Assembly: GCA_019186945.1 (NCBI GenBank)
Contig: JABAQJ010000011.1
Coordinates: 103,197 to 167,196, forward strand
Reading direction: 5' to 3'
Origin: Gemmatimonadaceae bacterium
GTDB taxonomy: Bacteria; Gemmatimonadota; Gemmatimonadetes; Gemmatimonadales; Gemmatimonadaceae
Length of the DNA: 64,000 nt
Under the pieces are notes generated by a model, which was not told where the DNA came from, did no database searches, and saw only the letters and a program-made list of their open reading frames with translations. Numbering within the stretch: position 1 is the stretch's first letter; each line of letters starts with the position of its first letter. Both the position numbers and the translations under genes were made by a program. Of the stretch, positions 1 to 9,409 are shown piece after piece.

Positions 1-47
1 GGTGTTGGCGTCGCAGCAAGATAGCACGCGGCCCCGCGAAGAACGGC

Positions 48-617
48 TCACGCGGTCGTCGTACGGGACAGCGCTATTATCGTGTCCCACTCGGCAGGGG
101 CAACCGGAGTAACCGAAAGCCTGCCGATCCGCAGCATGGCCATGGCGGCCAGCGCCGGCGTTCGCTTGATCTCGGCGAGCGTCACCGGTCGTGGCAATCG
201 TTCGATGGCGTGCAGGTCGACCATGAACCAGGTGGGGTCGGCGGGATCGGACCTGGGATCGTATCCGTGGTGCTTGGCGTCGAACGCCGTTGAATCCGGA
301 TGGGCCTCCTTCGCCACCTCACAGATGCCGACGATGGCCTGCGGGTTGGTGCTCGAATGATAGAAGAAGACGCGGTCTCCCTTCCGCATGCCAACGCGCA
401 TGAAGTTCCTGGCGACGAAGTTCCGGACGCCGTCCCACGATGTCGTCTGCCCGGGCAGGGAGAGCAAGGCGTCGAACGAGAAGGTATCAGGCTCGGACTT
501 CACGAGCCAATAGCGTTTCTCACCGGCCCTGCGTGGTGACAGCGCGGCGTCCCATGGGCCGGCGCCGGCCGCCGGTTTCCTCTGAGCCGATTTCAACGGC
601 TTCTTTCTGGTGGGCAT
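48..617 (-). CDS. EVE domain-containing protein
   Basis: The 189-aa product has a basic N-terminal tail of about 33 residues and then an EVE domain. Landmarks are KRYWLVKSEPDTFSFD at its start, WDGVRNFVARNFMR and GDRVFFYHSS in the middle. The EVE fold is related to PUA and YTH domains and is thought to bind modified bases in nucleic acids; it often accompanies restriction or RNA-related genes, but here no such neighbour is seen. The usual bacterial form is about 150 aa, so the lysine/arginine-rich N-terminal extension is extra and the true start could lie nearer the domain. Family assignment is firm; the molecular role is unknown. Confidence 0.9.
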   Translation of the reverse strand: MPTRKKPLKSAQRKPAAGAGPWDAALSPRRAGEKRYWLVKSEPDTFSFDALLSLPGQTTSWDGVRNFVARNFMRVGMRKGDRVFFYHSSTNPQAIVGICEVAKEAHPDSTAFDAKHHGYDPRSDPADPTWFMVDLHAIERLPRPVTLAEIKRTPALAAMAMLRIGRLSVTPVAPAEWDTIIALSRTTTA

Positions 618-687
618 ACGCTGCCTCGTGTGGTTGTTGCTGTCGTTGATGCGCCTTGGCGACGAGCGTCCATATCGGCGCGAACGG

Positions 688-3024
688 CTATGGCGGCGGG
701 GCGATCGAGTAATTCTCCGGCGCCGTTCCGTGCAACAGGTGCTCCACGAAGAAGTCCCACGTCCGGCGAATCACGTACGGATGTTGCGTCAGGTTGTGAT
801 CGGCATCGGGCAGGATCAACAGGTCAAACCGCTTGTTCGCCTTCACCAGCGCATCGACCAGTGCGATCGTATGAGCGGGATGGACGTTGTCGTCCATATC
901 CCCATGGACGAGGAACAGGTGCCCCCTAAGGTTGGCGGCGAAGGTCTTGTTGGCGGCTTGCACATAGCTGTCGGTCCCGCGCACGCTGTCCTTCACCAAC
1001 GGACCCTGAAATCGTTCTCCCCACCCGTGGTAATACGTGCGGTTGTCGTGATTGCCGGCCGTGGAAACCGCCACTGAATAGAAATCGGGAAAGCGCAACA
1101 TGGCATCCGTGGACGAGAAGCCGCCGCCGGAATGTCCGTAGATGCCCACGCGCGTCATGTCCATCCACGGGAATCGTGCACCGAGTTGCTTGATGGCCGT
1201 GACGTGATCGGGAATACCGTTGTCCCCCATGTTGCCGTACCAGAGCGTATACAGCGACTTGTTGCGCGGAGTGTTGCCCAACGCATCGATCTCCAGCACC
1301 ACGAAGCCAAGTTCGGCGAGGGCCTGCACCTGTCCCATCTGCGAGTAAGAGAAAGACGAAGACGACGGATAGAAAACCTTGCTGACCGGCGAGATGAGCG
1401 GACCCGGATAGATGTGATCGATCACAGGATAGCGTTTCGTCGAGTCGAAATTGCTCGGCTTGTAGAGGACGCCGGTGATCTCCGTGATTCCGTCACGTGC
1501 CTTGGCGGTGAAGATTTCACCCGGCCGCCAACCGGTCGAGCGAAGTTGCGCGATGTCGGCCCGCTCCAATTCCCTGACGATTTTTCCTTCAGCAGAACGG
1601 AGGACGGTCGTCGGCGGCGTGTCTACGCGGGACCAGACGTCGATGAAGAACTTGCCACCGGCGATCGCCGCGACGCTGTGCATGCCCTCCTCGGGTGACA
1701 GCAGCGCGAGTCCTGATCCGTCGAGATTCACGCCATAGAGGAAGTCGTACTCGGGATGCCTTCCTTGCTCCCTGCCCCGGGCAAGGAAGTAAAGGCGACC
1801 ACGTGTTTCGTCGACGGCGACCAGCGCGGTGACGACCCACGGTCCACTGGTGATCTGACCCTTTTTCGCACCGTCAGCACCCACGAGATAGAGGTGACCC
1901 CAGCCATCGCGCTCGGAGAACCAGATCATGTCCCCGCTCTTGAGCGGACGCCATAGAGTGCCGCTGGTGACGACGTCCGGCGACCCGATCACGTACGTCC
2001 TGCTGCTGTCCGCAAACAGCGTTCGCGCCGCGCCGCCAGCCGCATCGGCCACCATTACCCGCACATGTTTCGGCCCGCGGTCGACATGCGTGAAAAAGAC
2101 CTTGTCCGAGGCTGGCGCCCACTGCACGACTTTCGTGCTGAAGCCGTATAACGACATCAACGGCTGCGCCGGAGCGTCGATCTTTCGCGACGAGCGCGCC
2201 GCCACGTCACCGACATACAGCTCCAACATCTCGACTGCCGAGTCGCCGGGAAGGGAGTACGGATACTCATAGGACGTCGGCCGTATCGTCGTGGAGGAGT
2301 ACAGATGGAACTTCTGGACGCCACGTTCGTCGATTCGGGCAATCGCCAGCCGCTTCGAATCCGGCGACCAGTAGACCTGTGGAGCAACCGGCTGCTTCAG
2401 CCTGATCAGCGTTGGCGATGGCGAGCCAGCTCCGTAGCCGTACCCCGCGACGCCGTCCGTCGTCAGCTGGATCGAGTCCCCTCCGCTCACCGGCCGGATC
2501 CAGATATTGTGGCCCGCGATGAACGCGTCCCAACGCTCGTCGGGCGACCGGACGAAACGCAGCCGGTTGGGAAGGGTGTCAGCCTTGACACACGTGTACT
2601 CGACGATGTCGCAGCTGAAGCCGCTCTTGCCCATCCTGATACGCAAGCGACGCTCATCCCTGCCGTCGTTCTCGAACCGGAAGGTACGAAACGGCAGCTT
2701 GGTACCGGCAACCGCTGTGTCCGCAGCACGCGAAAGCGCCGCCGCCAGACGATCGTTATCGAACAGCAGCGCACGTTGCGGCGGCATGGAGGCAGGATTC
2801 ACGGAAACGAACTCGGCGCCACGCGGTGTGGTTACCCGGTACCAGAAGCGGGTGCTGTCGCGATACCAGTTAGGCGTGACCTGATCGCCGTATACGAAAC
2901 GCGAGGCGTTCCAGGTGAGCATCTGTTCCGCGCGCCCGTAGTCGACGACCTGGGTACGGACGGCGCCGAACGGGATGGCCACGGCGAGCGCAACGAGTGA
3001 GGTGTTCGAGGCGAACGGGGGCAT
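688..3024 (-). CDS. Secreted S9 (DPP-IV-like) serine peptidase
   Basis: Prolyl-oligopeptidase-family enzyme: an N-terminal beta-propeller (DPP-IV type, about residues 80-530) followed by an alpha/beta-hydrolase peptidase domain. With this start the product is 778 aa. The nucleophile Ser is in GHSGGG (about residue 632), the Asp in HGDMDDNVH (about 711) and the His in DADHNL (about 743), so the triad is complete. The start used here (ATG ending at 3024) gives a hydrophobic signal-like N-terminus; the longer frame from 3099 would overlap the end of the kinase gene. Expected to cleave proline-containing peptides outside the cytoplasm. A second member of the family begins at 63040. Confidence 0.9.
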   Translation of the reverse strand: MPPFASNTSLVALAVAIPFGAVRTQVVDYGRAEQMLTWNASRFVYGDQVTPNWYRDSTRFWYRVTTPRGAEFVSVNPASMPPQRALLFDNDRLAAALSRAADTAVAGTKLPFRTFRFENDGRDERRLRIRMGKSGFSCDIVEYTCVKADTLPNRLRFVRSPDERWDAFIAGHNIWIRPVSGGDSIQLTTDGVAGYGYGAGSPSPTLIRLKQPVAPQVYWSPDSKRLAIARIDERGVQKFHLYSSTTIRPTSYEYPYSLPGDSAVEMLELYVGDVAARSSRKIDAPAQPLMSLYGFSTKVVQWAPASDKVFFTHVDRGPKHVRVMVADAAGGAARTLFADSSRTYVIGSPDVVTSGTLWRPLKSGDMIWFSERDGWGHLYLVGADGAKKGQITSGPWVVTALVAVDETRGRLYFLARGREQGRHPEYDFLYGVNLDGSGLALLSPEEGMHSVAAIAGGKFFIDVWSRVDTPPTTVLRSAEGKIVRELERADIAQLRSTGWRPGEIFTAKARDGITEITGVLYKPSNFDSTKRYPVIDHIYPGPLISPVSKVFYPSSSSFSYSQMGQVQALAELGFVVLEIDALGNTPRNKSLYTLWYGNMGDNGIPDHVTAIKQLGARFPWMDMTRVGIYGHSGGGFSSTDAMLRFPDFYSVAVSTAGNHDNRTYYHGWGERFQGPLVKDSVRGTDSYVQAANKTFAANLRGHLFLVHGDMDDNVHPAHTIALVDALVKANKRFDLLILPDADHNLTQHPYVIRRTWDFFVEHLLHGTAPENYSIAPPP

Positions 3025-3049
3025 GTGCACAGGGTGGCTGAATTCGGGA

Positions 3050-4567
3050 TCATACGGGGGGGCGCCACTCTGCGGCAGGGCTAATCGCTCCCTGAACACC
3101 GGGCTTCGCCGCCACGCTGGAGACAGGGACGCTGAAGCGGAACTCGGTACGCCCCGGCCGCGATTCCACCAGTTCCAGCCGGCCGTGGTGAAGTTCAGCT
3201 ATTCGGCTTGCGATGGCGAGTCCCAGCCCGGCGCCGCTCGTGCCGGAGTTCTCTGCCCGAGATCGCGCGGCATCGGCACGAAAGAACCGCTCGAAAATCC
3301 GCGGCTGCACGCCCAGCGGAATCCCGGGCCCGCGGTCGCTCACGGTCACGCGGCAGTCTTCGCCCGACGACTCCATGCGCACTTCGACGGTTCCACCGCT
3401 GGGTGAGTACTTGATCGCGTTGTCGAGCAGATTCAGCAGCAGCCGGCCGAGCAGGTCGGCGTCGCCACGTACCAGGGCCGGGACGACCTTGGTCACCGAC
3501 ACAGTGACCTGCCGCTGATCCGCGATCTGGCGAACGGCGCGCGCGGCATCGATCACGGATTCCTCCAGGTACAACTCCTCTTCGCGGGTGACTAAATGGC
3601 CGGCATCTGCCCTCGCAAGAAGGAACAGGTCGTCGACGATGCGCGTCAGTCGTCGTGCGGCATCCTGGATGATCGACACGGACTCGCGGTACTCGGATTC
3701 CGATCGGTGGGGTCGTGACAGCGTGACGTCGGCTTCGGCGCGTAGAACCGCCGTCGGCGTGCGCAACTCATGGGAGGCGTCCGCCATGAAGCGCTGCTGC
3801 TGCGCGAATGCGTCTTCGAGCCGGTCGAGCAGATCGTTGAAGACACGGGAGAGCCCACCGAGTTCGTCTGAGCTGGCGACAGGAAGTCGCTCGTGCAGGT
3901 TGGTCGCACTGATGACGGCGGCGCGAGCAGCCATGGCGGTCACCGGTGCGAAACTGCGGTGCGCAAGGAAATAGCCGCCGCTCGCGGCCACGAGCAGGAG
4001 GAGCGGTATGGCGATGAAGTACGTGGTCTGGATGCGGGTGAGGATCGCGTCGAGATCGTTGAGCGCATAGACCCCAACCAGCACGAACTCTTCGCCCTGG
4101 AACGGAAGCGGTCTGGCAACGATCCTATAGTCGATCGGCAAGTGCGTCAGGGTGAGCGCGACTGGCTGCCGTGGATCGTGCCCACGCAGGACGGGACGGA
4201 GCAGCTCGGGGTCCAGCAAACGCGGTTCTCCTCGCTCGATACCGCGTTCTTCAGGGGCAGCCCCGGCCACGATCGTGTGCAGCGAGTCGTCGAGAATGAC
4301 GATGCCCAGCTCACGGAAGCGCACCTCGTCCACGGTCGTGCGCATGGCCTCACGCGTGGAGGGCGCAAACCGCCGTTCGGCGGTGAGCTCGCGCGCGAAT
4401 GCCGTGAGGGCGTCATTGATGAAGCTATCGGTTCTGCTCAGCAGTGTGCGCGCGAACACGAGGTACGAAATCAGGGTGAGCGCGATCAGTGGTGCCCCGA
4501 GAACCAGCGTGTACCAGATCGTCAGGCGACCGCGAAGCGAGGAGGGCCAGACGCGCATGGGCGTCAC
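3050..4567 (-). CDS. HAMP-domain sensor histidine kinase
   Basis: This 505-aa membrane kinase has TM1 at about residues 20-40, an extracytoplasmic sensor of about 140 residues, TM2 at about 182-202, a HAMP linker, a HisKA domain with phospho-acceptor His266 (DASHELRTP) and a HATPase_c domain (N box DNAIKYSP, G boxes DRGPGIP and GAGLGLAI). The GTG start overlaps the response regulator stop by 4 bp (GTGA), so the pair is translationally coupled; an ATG three codons in (ending 4558) is an alternative. It is the partner of the OmpR-type regulator immediately upstream. The signal sensed cannot be told from sequence. Confidence 0.93.
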   Translation of the reverse strand: MTPMRVWPSSLRGRLTIWYTLVLGAPLIALTLISYLVFARTLLSRTDSFINDALTAFARELTAERRFAPSTREAMRTTVDEVRFRELGIVILDDSLHTIVAGAAPEERGIERGEPRLLDPELLRPVLRGHDPRQPVALTLTHLPIDYRIVARPLPFQGEEFVLVGVYALNDLDAILTRIQTTYFIAIPLLLLVAASGGYFLAHRSFAPVTAMAARAAVISATNLHERLPVASSDELGGLSRVFNDLLDRLEDAFAQQQRFMADASHELRTPTAVLRAEADVTLSRPHRSESEYRESVSIIQDAARRLTRIVDDLFLLARADAGHLVTREEELYLEESVIDAARAVRQIADQRQVTVSVTKVVPALVRGDADLLGRLLLNLLDNAIKYSPSGGTVEVRMESSGEDCRVTVSDRGPGIPLGVQPRIFERFFRADAARSRAENSGTSGAGLGLAIASRIAELHHGRLELVESRPGRTEFRFSVPVSSVAAKPGVQGAISPAAEWRPPV

Positions 4568-5292
4568 CCTCGCCGTCGAGATCCCGGCTTGCGTCTGGCA
4601 GCCGGCGTGGTGCTTGCTGGCGACGGTTCCTGCAGGACGAATCCGACGCCGCGCAGGGTCGCGAGGAGTTGGACCTTCTCCCCTTCGTCGATCTTGCGTC
4701 GCAGGCGCGCCGTATAGACGTCGATGATGTTCGAGTACAGGTTGGCCGTATCGTCCCAGACGTGCGCCATCAGCTCGGCGCGGCTGACGACTCGCCCGGC
4801 GTTCCTCGCGAGGTGCAGCAGCAACGCGAACTCCTTCGCGGTCAACCTGATGTCGCGCGCACCGCGCTTCACCGTGTGACGCGCCGTATCGATCACGAGG
4901 TCGCCGATCGTGAGCGGCGACTGCATTACTTCACCGCGTCGCCTGGTGAGGGCTCGCAAGCGTGCGAGCAGTTCGCCGAAGTCGAAGGGCTTCACCAGGT
5001 AGTCGTCGGCGCCAGCGTCCAGCCCGCCGATGCGATCCGCGACGGCGTCCAGAGCGGTCAGCATGAGGATGGGAACCTGGCTCCCGCCTGCGCGGATCGC
5101 ACGACAGATTTCGATCCCGGAAGCGCCCGGGAGGAGGACATCCAGGATGACGACATCGTACTTGTTGTCGCCGAGCAGCTCCATGGCCTGAGCACCATCG
5201 GCCGCCGGGTCGACAGCATACGAGACTTCGCGGAGGCCGCGAGTCACCGCGGTCCGAAGCTGCTGGTCGTCTTCCGCGAACAGGATCCTCAT
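4564..5292 (-). CDS. OmpR/PhoB-family response regulator
   Basis: The 242-aa protein has a receiver domain (acidic pocket EDD at 7-9, phospho-acceptor Asp51 in VVILDVLLPG, Lys in YLVKPFDF) and a C-terminal winged-helix DNA-binding domain (about 125-220, ending GVGFVLQEPS). It is the first gene of the two-gene system and overlaps the kinase start by 4 bp. The C-terminal tail is arginine-rich. It is divergent from the ABC permease gene at 5592, which is a reasonable but unproven target. Confidence 0.95.
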   Translation of the reverse strand: MRILFAEDDQQLRTAVTRGLREVSYAVDPAADGAQAMELLGDNKYDVVILDVLLPGASGIEICRAIRAGGSQVPILMLTALDAVADRIGGLDAGADDYLVKPFDFGELLARLRALTRRRGEVMQSPLTIGDLVIDTARHTVKRGARDIRLTAKEFALLLHLARNAGRVVSRAELMAHVWDDTANLYSNIIDVYTARLRRKIDEGEKVQLLATLRGVGFVLQEPSPASTTPAARRKPGSRRRG

Positions 5293-5591
5293 CCCGGCAA
5301 CCTAGTGCCTAACAAGGCGCGCCGCGACCGGGGGCCAGGACAGGGGAGTCGGCGACGACGCCGAAACCGCGCGGCGCGGCCCTGGCGACGTCCAGAGGCC
5401 GTTTTCGACAGAATGCGGCACGGCGACGAGTCGAAGCGCGCGAACAAGCGCCACTCCACCGGCGCGAGTCCTCCGGCCCGATCGGATCGCGCCTGCCTCC
5501 GTCCGCCGGCCGGCACGCGAGTGCGCAGGCGCTCCCCGCTTCCCCTGGTGCCTGACCGCGCTAAGACTTATGTGCTCCATCGCGGCCAACC
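5293..5591. other. Divergent intergenic region between two-component system and ABC permease
   Basis: 299 bp that must carry promoters for both the minus-strand regulator/kinase pair and the plus-strand permease. I see no convincing sigma-70 box, operator palindrome or small gene in it. One copy of the CCTAAC (GTTAGG) word lies at 5308. Confidence 0.4.
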
Positions 5592-8066
5592 ATGACGTTT
5601 CGCCTCCGTTCGATACGACGTAGCCCGGCCCTCGCGCTGGCCGTTGCCGGAATGATCGCGTGCGGCATCGGCATCACGACCGCCACGTGGTCCATGGTCG
5701 ACGCGGCGATCCTGAGTCCTCCGCCGTTCGCCGATGCCGGTCGTCTCGTGATCCTGTACACGACGCATCGCTCGCCAGCCGAAGGGCGCTACAATGCCCG
5801 CTGGTCGTATCCACGAGTCGAGTGGCTGCGCGGACAGTCGCGCACTCTGGCGGTGGTGGCGGACTACAGCGGTCCCACGTCGTTCACGCTGGCGGGCGAC
5901 GTCTCCGGTTACGCCGAAGCGGTGACGGGCGAAGTCGTCTCGCCGGAATACTTTCCGACGCTCGGCGTTTCGGCGTCCGTCGGTCGCACATTCGCCGGCG
6001 AGGGAGTCGGCAGCGGCGGCCAGGCGGTGACGGTGATCGGTTACGATCTGTGGCGCAGACGGTTCGCTGGCAATCTCGCGATCGTGGGACGCGAGGTGCG
6101 AATCAACGGCACGCCGCTCACCGTGATCGGTGTCATGCCACCAGGCTTCCGCGGCTTGACGGACGAGGCGCAGCTGTGGATCCCGGCGGCCCTTGCCCCC
6201 GCGGTCGCCTTCCCGGAGTACCTCGTCGCGGATGACGATTTCATTTCCGCCGTAGCGCGTCTTGCACCCGGCGTCTCGCTGGAAGGGGCGCGCGCCGAAC
6301 TGGACGCGTTAGGGCGGCGCGCCTATGAGGCGATACCGCTGCCGGATGCCGACCAGGACGACCCTGGTGCGACAGCGGTCCCGCTAAACGAAGCTCGCGT
6401 GCACCCGACAGTACGGCGTGCCGTCCTGCTGCTCCTCGGCGGCGTTGCCCTGCTGCATCTGCTGGCGTGCGCCAACGCCACCAGCCTCCTCCTCGGGCAC
6501 GCAGTCGCACACCGGCGTGAGGCGGCGGTGCGGCTGGCGCTGGGGAGCAGTCCGCGACGCCTGTTTCTTCACTACGCTGCGGAGGCGGCAGCCGTCGTTG
6601 TGGCTGGCGGCATGTTCGGCATTGTGCTGGGATTCTGGCTCAGCACCTGGATCGAGACGCCGGCGGCGATGTGGGGACCGCGCAATTTCTACGGTAGCCT
6701 CGCCGCGTTCGCCGACCCCGACTACTCGTGGCGATCCGTCGTGTTCGGGATAGTGCTGACGATCGTGAGCGCCGCTCTTGTCTCCGTGTGGCCAGCGTTC
6801 ACCGCGGCCCGCGTCCCGGTGCATTCCGGTTTACGGGAGGGCACGCGCGGTACCTCCAACGATGGCGCGCCTGGCAGAGGGCCGTCGGCGCGGGCCATGA
6901 TCGTGACGCTCGAGACCGCGCTGGCGATCGTCCTGCTGGTCGCCGGCGGGATGCTGATCGACAGCTTCAATCGAATGCGCAGCACACCCCTCGGCATCGC
7001 GTCGGATCGAGTGCTCACGTTCTCCATTCAGCCACCCGAAGCGGCGGTCCCGGTGGCGTCCGCACCGGCGTTCATCCAGCGGATGCTGGACGCGATCGGT
7101 GCCGTGCCGGGCGTCGTGTCAGCGAGCGTTGACGGGGGTGCCCCGCTCAGCGGGACTGCGCGCAGTTCGCTGTACATCGTCGGTCGTCCCTGGCCGTCGG
7201 CGTCGGGGCCACCGCCGGTCCTGCGTCATTATGTCGCACCGTCGCACTTCGCCACTCTGGGTATTCCTCTTCTGCGCGGACGCGGTTTCGGCGCGCAGGA
7301 CATCGCCGGCAGACCAAGGGTGGCCGTGATCAGCGAAACGGCGGCGCGCACCTACTGGCCGAACGAAGACCCGCTCGGTCAGCGCGTATGGTTCGGCTCC
7401 AGCAGCTTCGATCGACCGGACTCCAGCGCCGAGATAATCGGGATCGTGGGCGACGTATTGTATGAGCCGCTCGATGTCGGCCCGAACCGCAGCAGTTTCT
7501 ACACACCGTTCGCACAGTTCAGCTATGCGGGACGACTCTACTTCGTACGCACCACCGGCGCGCCATCGCTCGCCGTGGCGGCGATTCGCGATGCAGTACG
7601 GTCGGTAGAGCCGGACCTGGCGCTGACCGATGTCCGATCGCTCGAGGATCGGATCGGTTCGTCATGGGCCCGACAACGATTCGATGCGGTGTTCTTCGGC
7701 GTCATCGGCGTGCTGGCGCTACTGCTCGCCGTGAGCGGAATCTTCGCTGTGGTGATGGCTTCGGTGGGTCGGCGCCGGCGCGATATGGGTATCCGGCTGG
7801 CCCTGGGCTCGTCACCCCATTCGCTGGTGCGGCTGGTGGTTCGCGAGGGCATGATGGCGCCGCTCGCCGGGGTGGCGATCGGAGTGGCCGCGAGCATCGC
7901 CGGAAGCGGTGTCCTGCGCGCGTCGCTCTATGGAGTCTCCCCGGCGGACCATCGGGTGCTGGTCATTACGGTCGCTGTGTTGCTCCTGGCGGCGAGTCTC
8001 GCCTGCCTGGCGCCGGCACTTCGGGCAACCCGGGTGGACCCCTGCGAGACGCTCCGCATGGATTGA
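5592..8066 (+). CDS. Orphan ABC transporter permease (MacB/FtsX type)
   Basis: The 824-aa integral membrane protein is of the acidobacterial duplicated orphan permease kind: N-terminal MacB-type periplasmic core domain after TM1 (RSPALALAVAGMIACGIGI), an FtsX permease unit (about 280-420), a second periplasmic core and a second FtsX unit at the C-terminus (about 700-815). No ATP-binding cassette is encoded here or next to it, which is typical of the family. Members are probably involved in mechanotransmission or export, but substrates are generally unknown. It sits alone, divergent from the two-component genes. Confidence 0.88.
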   Translation: MTFRLRSIRRSPALALAVAGMIACGIGITTATWSMVDAAILSPPPFADAGRLVILYTTHRSPAEGRYNARWSYPRVEWLRGQSRTLAVVADYSGPTSFTLAGDVSGYAEAVTGEVVSPEYFPTLGVSASVGRTFAGEGVGSGGQAVTVIGYDLWRRRFAGNLAIVGREVRINGTPLTVIGVMPPGFRGLTDEAQLWIPAALAPAVAFPEYLVADDDFISAVARLAPGVSLEGARAELDALGRRAYEAIPLPDADQDDPGATAVPLNEARVHPTVRRAVLLLLGGVALLHLLACANATSLLLGHAVAHRREAAVRLALGSSPRRLFLHYAAEAAAVVVAGGMFGIVLGFWLSTWIETPAAMWGPRNFYGSLAAFADPDYSWRSVVFGIVLTIVSAALVSVWPAFTAARVPVHSGLREGTRGTSNDGAPGRGPSARAMIVTLETALAIVLLVAGGMLIDSFNRMRSTPLGIASDRVLTFSIQPPEAAVPVASAPAFIQRMLDAIGAVPGVVSASVDGGAPLSGTARSSLYIVGRPWPSASGPPPVLRHYVAPSHFATLGIPLLRGRGFGAQDIAGRPRVAVISETAARTYWPNEDPLGQRVWFGSSSFDRPDSSAEIIGIVGDVLYEPLDVGPNRSSFYTPFAQFSYAGRLYFVRTTGAPSLAVAAIRDAVRSVEPDLALTDVRSLEDRIGSSWARQRFDAVFFGVIGVLALLLAVSGIFAVVMASVGRRRRDMGIRLALGSSPHSLVRLVVREGMMAPLAGVAIGVAASIAGSGVLRASLYGVSPADHRVLVITVAVLLLAASLACLAPALRATRVDPCETLRMD

Positions 8067-8125
8067 TCCGCCCCTCGCTCTCCATGCGTGGCGACGGCGC
8101 GCGCCGTTCGTTGCCAAACGGACGA

Positions 8126-8767
8126 TCAGGCGCGCCTGGCCACCAGCAGACCGTCGCGGATCGGTACGATGGAACCGCTCCACTGCGGGGATGCGAACAC
8201 CAATTGCGTGAACTGGCGGATCCCCTCGGTGCCGAGCGACCGGTCCGCCGAGTCGAAGATCCTGCCGCTCCACAGCAGGTTGTCGGCGATCAGGAGCCCG
8301 CCCGGACGAAGCTGCCGTTCGATCACACCTAACGAATGCGGGTACCCGGACTTGTCGATGTCGTTGAATACGAGGTCGAACGGTCCCACTGCCGCATCGA
8401 GGGTGGCCACAGCCTCCCCGACGTGAAAGGTCACCGTGTCTGCGAAGCCCAGCTCGCCCAGGTACTTGCGCGCCCGCACGGACAGAGCCTCGTCCCACAC
8501 CACGTGATGCACCGTCCCGCCACCGTTCTCTCTGACGGCTCTGGCAAACCAGGCAGTGGAATAACCGAAACCGGAACCCAGTTCGAAGACCTGCCTCGCG
8601 CCCGTCAGACGTGCCAGAAGGTAGCAGAGATGACCGCAAGCGGGACCGATGATCGGGAAGTCCGACTCAGCCGCTTCTTCCTCCAGGCGCGCGGTCAACG
8701 CGTCGCGTGGCGGAACGAGTCGATCGAGATAGCTGGCGACCTGCTGCGAGATCAATGAATCCTGCAT
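8126..8767 (-). CDS. Class I SAM-dependent O-methyltransferase
   Basis: 213 aa, close to the usual size of the caffeoyl-CoA/catechol O-methyltransferase-like family. The SAM-binding motif I is FELGSGFGYST (about residues 61-71), and the acidic metal/substrate-binding segment FNDIDKSGYP (about 131-140) matches the family's D-x-D region. The C-terminal part (GGLLIADNLLWSGR) carries the conserved DN pair. It probably methylates a hydroxyl on a small aromatic substrate; the substrate is not predictable. Convergent with the ABC permease gene. Confidence 0.88.
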   Translation of the reverse strand: MQDSLISQQVASYLDRLVPPRDALTARLEEEAAESDFPIIGPACGHLCYLLARLTGARQVFELGSGFGYSTAWFARAVRENGGGTVHHVVWDEALSVRARKYLGELGFADTVTFHVGEAVATLDAAVGPFDLVFNDIDKSGYPHSLGVIERQLRPGGLLIADNLLWSGRIFDSADRSLGTEGIRQFTQLVFASPQWSGSIVPIRDGLLVARRA

Positions 8768-8825
8768 ACGAAGGAAGGATCGAGGTACTGTGCTGCGTTA
8801 CCCGGTGTGCGGGCCCGACACGCCG

Positions 8826-9212
8826 TCATCCCGGCTCGTTCCGCATGTGATCCGCCAGGAAATGCAGGCGCTGCCGAAGGCGCTCGCGCAATTCAGCCGA
8901 CATCTCCTGCTCGTCGAGCGCGCGGTCCATGCACCACACCCACTGATCGCGCTCTTCTTGCCCGATCCGAAAAGGGACGTGTCGCATACGAAGGTGAGGA
9001 TGACCATACCGATCTTCGTAAAGCGGCGGGCCACCAGACCAGCCGGTCAGATACATGAATAGTTTCTGCCGGGACCACTTGAGGCTCTGAGCATGCAACG
9101 ACCTCACGCCACTGGCCTCCGGGGCCGTGTCCATGATGTCGTAGAATCGATCGACCAGGCGGCGAATCCCCTCCTCGCCACCCATGAGTTCGTACGGTAC
9201 GGGCGCTGACAT
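8826..9212 (-). CDS. Group II truncated haemoglobin
   Basis: 128 aa from the ATG ending at 9212, the usual size for a 2-on-2 globin; a 13-residue upstream extension in the same frame looks spurious. Conserved landmarks of the trHbO group are GGEEGIRRLVDRFYDIM (helices A/B), the proximal histidine in RMRHVPFRIG (F8) and the tryptophan in RDQWVWCMDRAL (G helix). Such globins bind O2, NO and other ligands and are linked to redox or nitrosative stress protection. It is 58 bp from the methyltransferase gene on the same strand, possibly co-transcribed. Note the candidate NO reductase elsewhere in the window. Confidence 0.9.
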   Translation of the reverse strand: MSAPVPYELMGGEEGIRRLVDRFYDIMDTAPEASGVRSLHAQSLKWSRQKLFMYLTGWSGGPPLYEDRYGHPHLRMRHVPFRIGQEERDQWVWCMDRALDEQEMSAELRERLRQRLHFLADHMRNEPG

Positions 9213-9409
9213 GCCGAAATCTAGGCAAAGTCGCTCTCGAACGCCGGGCATTCCCGGTCAGGCTGACTCGGCGGGGAGAACGACGCGATGTTCGTCGTCC
9301 GTCACCGAGTCCTGGCTCACACGCTGTGCGATGCCGACGAGCGCTGATGGGGATGCTTCGTCGCGCTCCGGATGCCAGATTTCGCCACCCTCACAGAGTC
9401 CGAGTCACC

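Noticed and set aside
3025..3099. 25-residue N-terminal extension of the S9 peptidase
   Set aside because: It overlaps the histidine kinase stop and would bury the signal peptide.
5592..8066. Complete ABC transporter
   Set aside because: No Walker A/B cassette is present in this gene or its neighbours; the family is normally an orphan permease.
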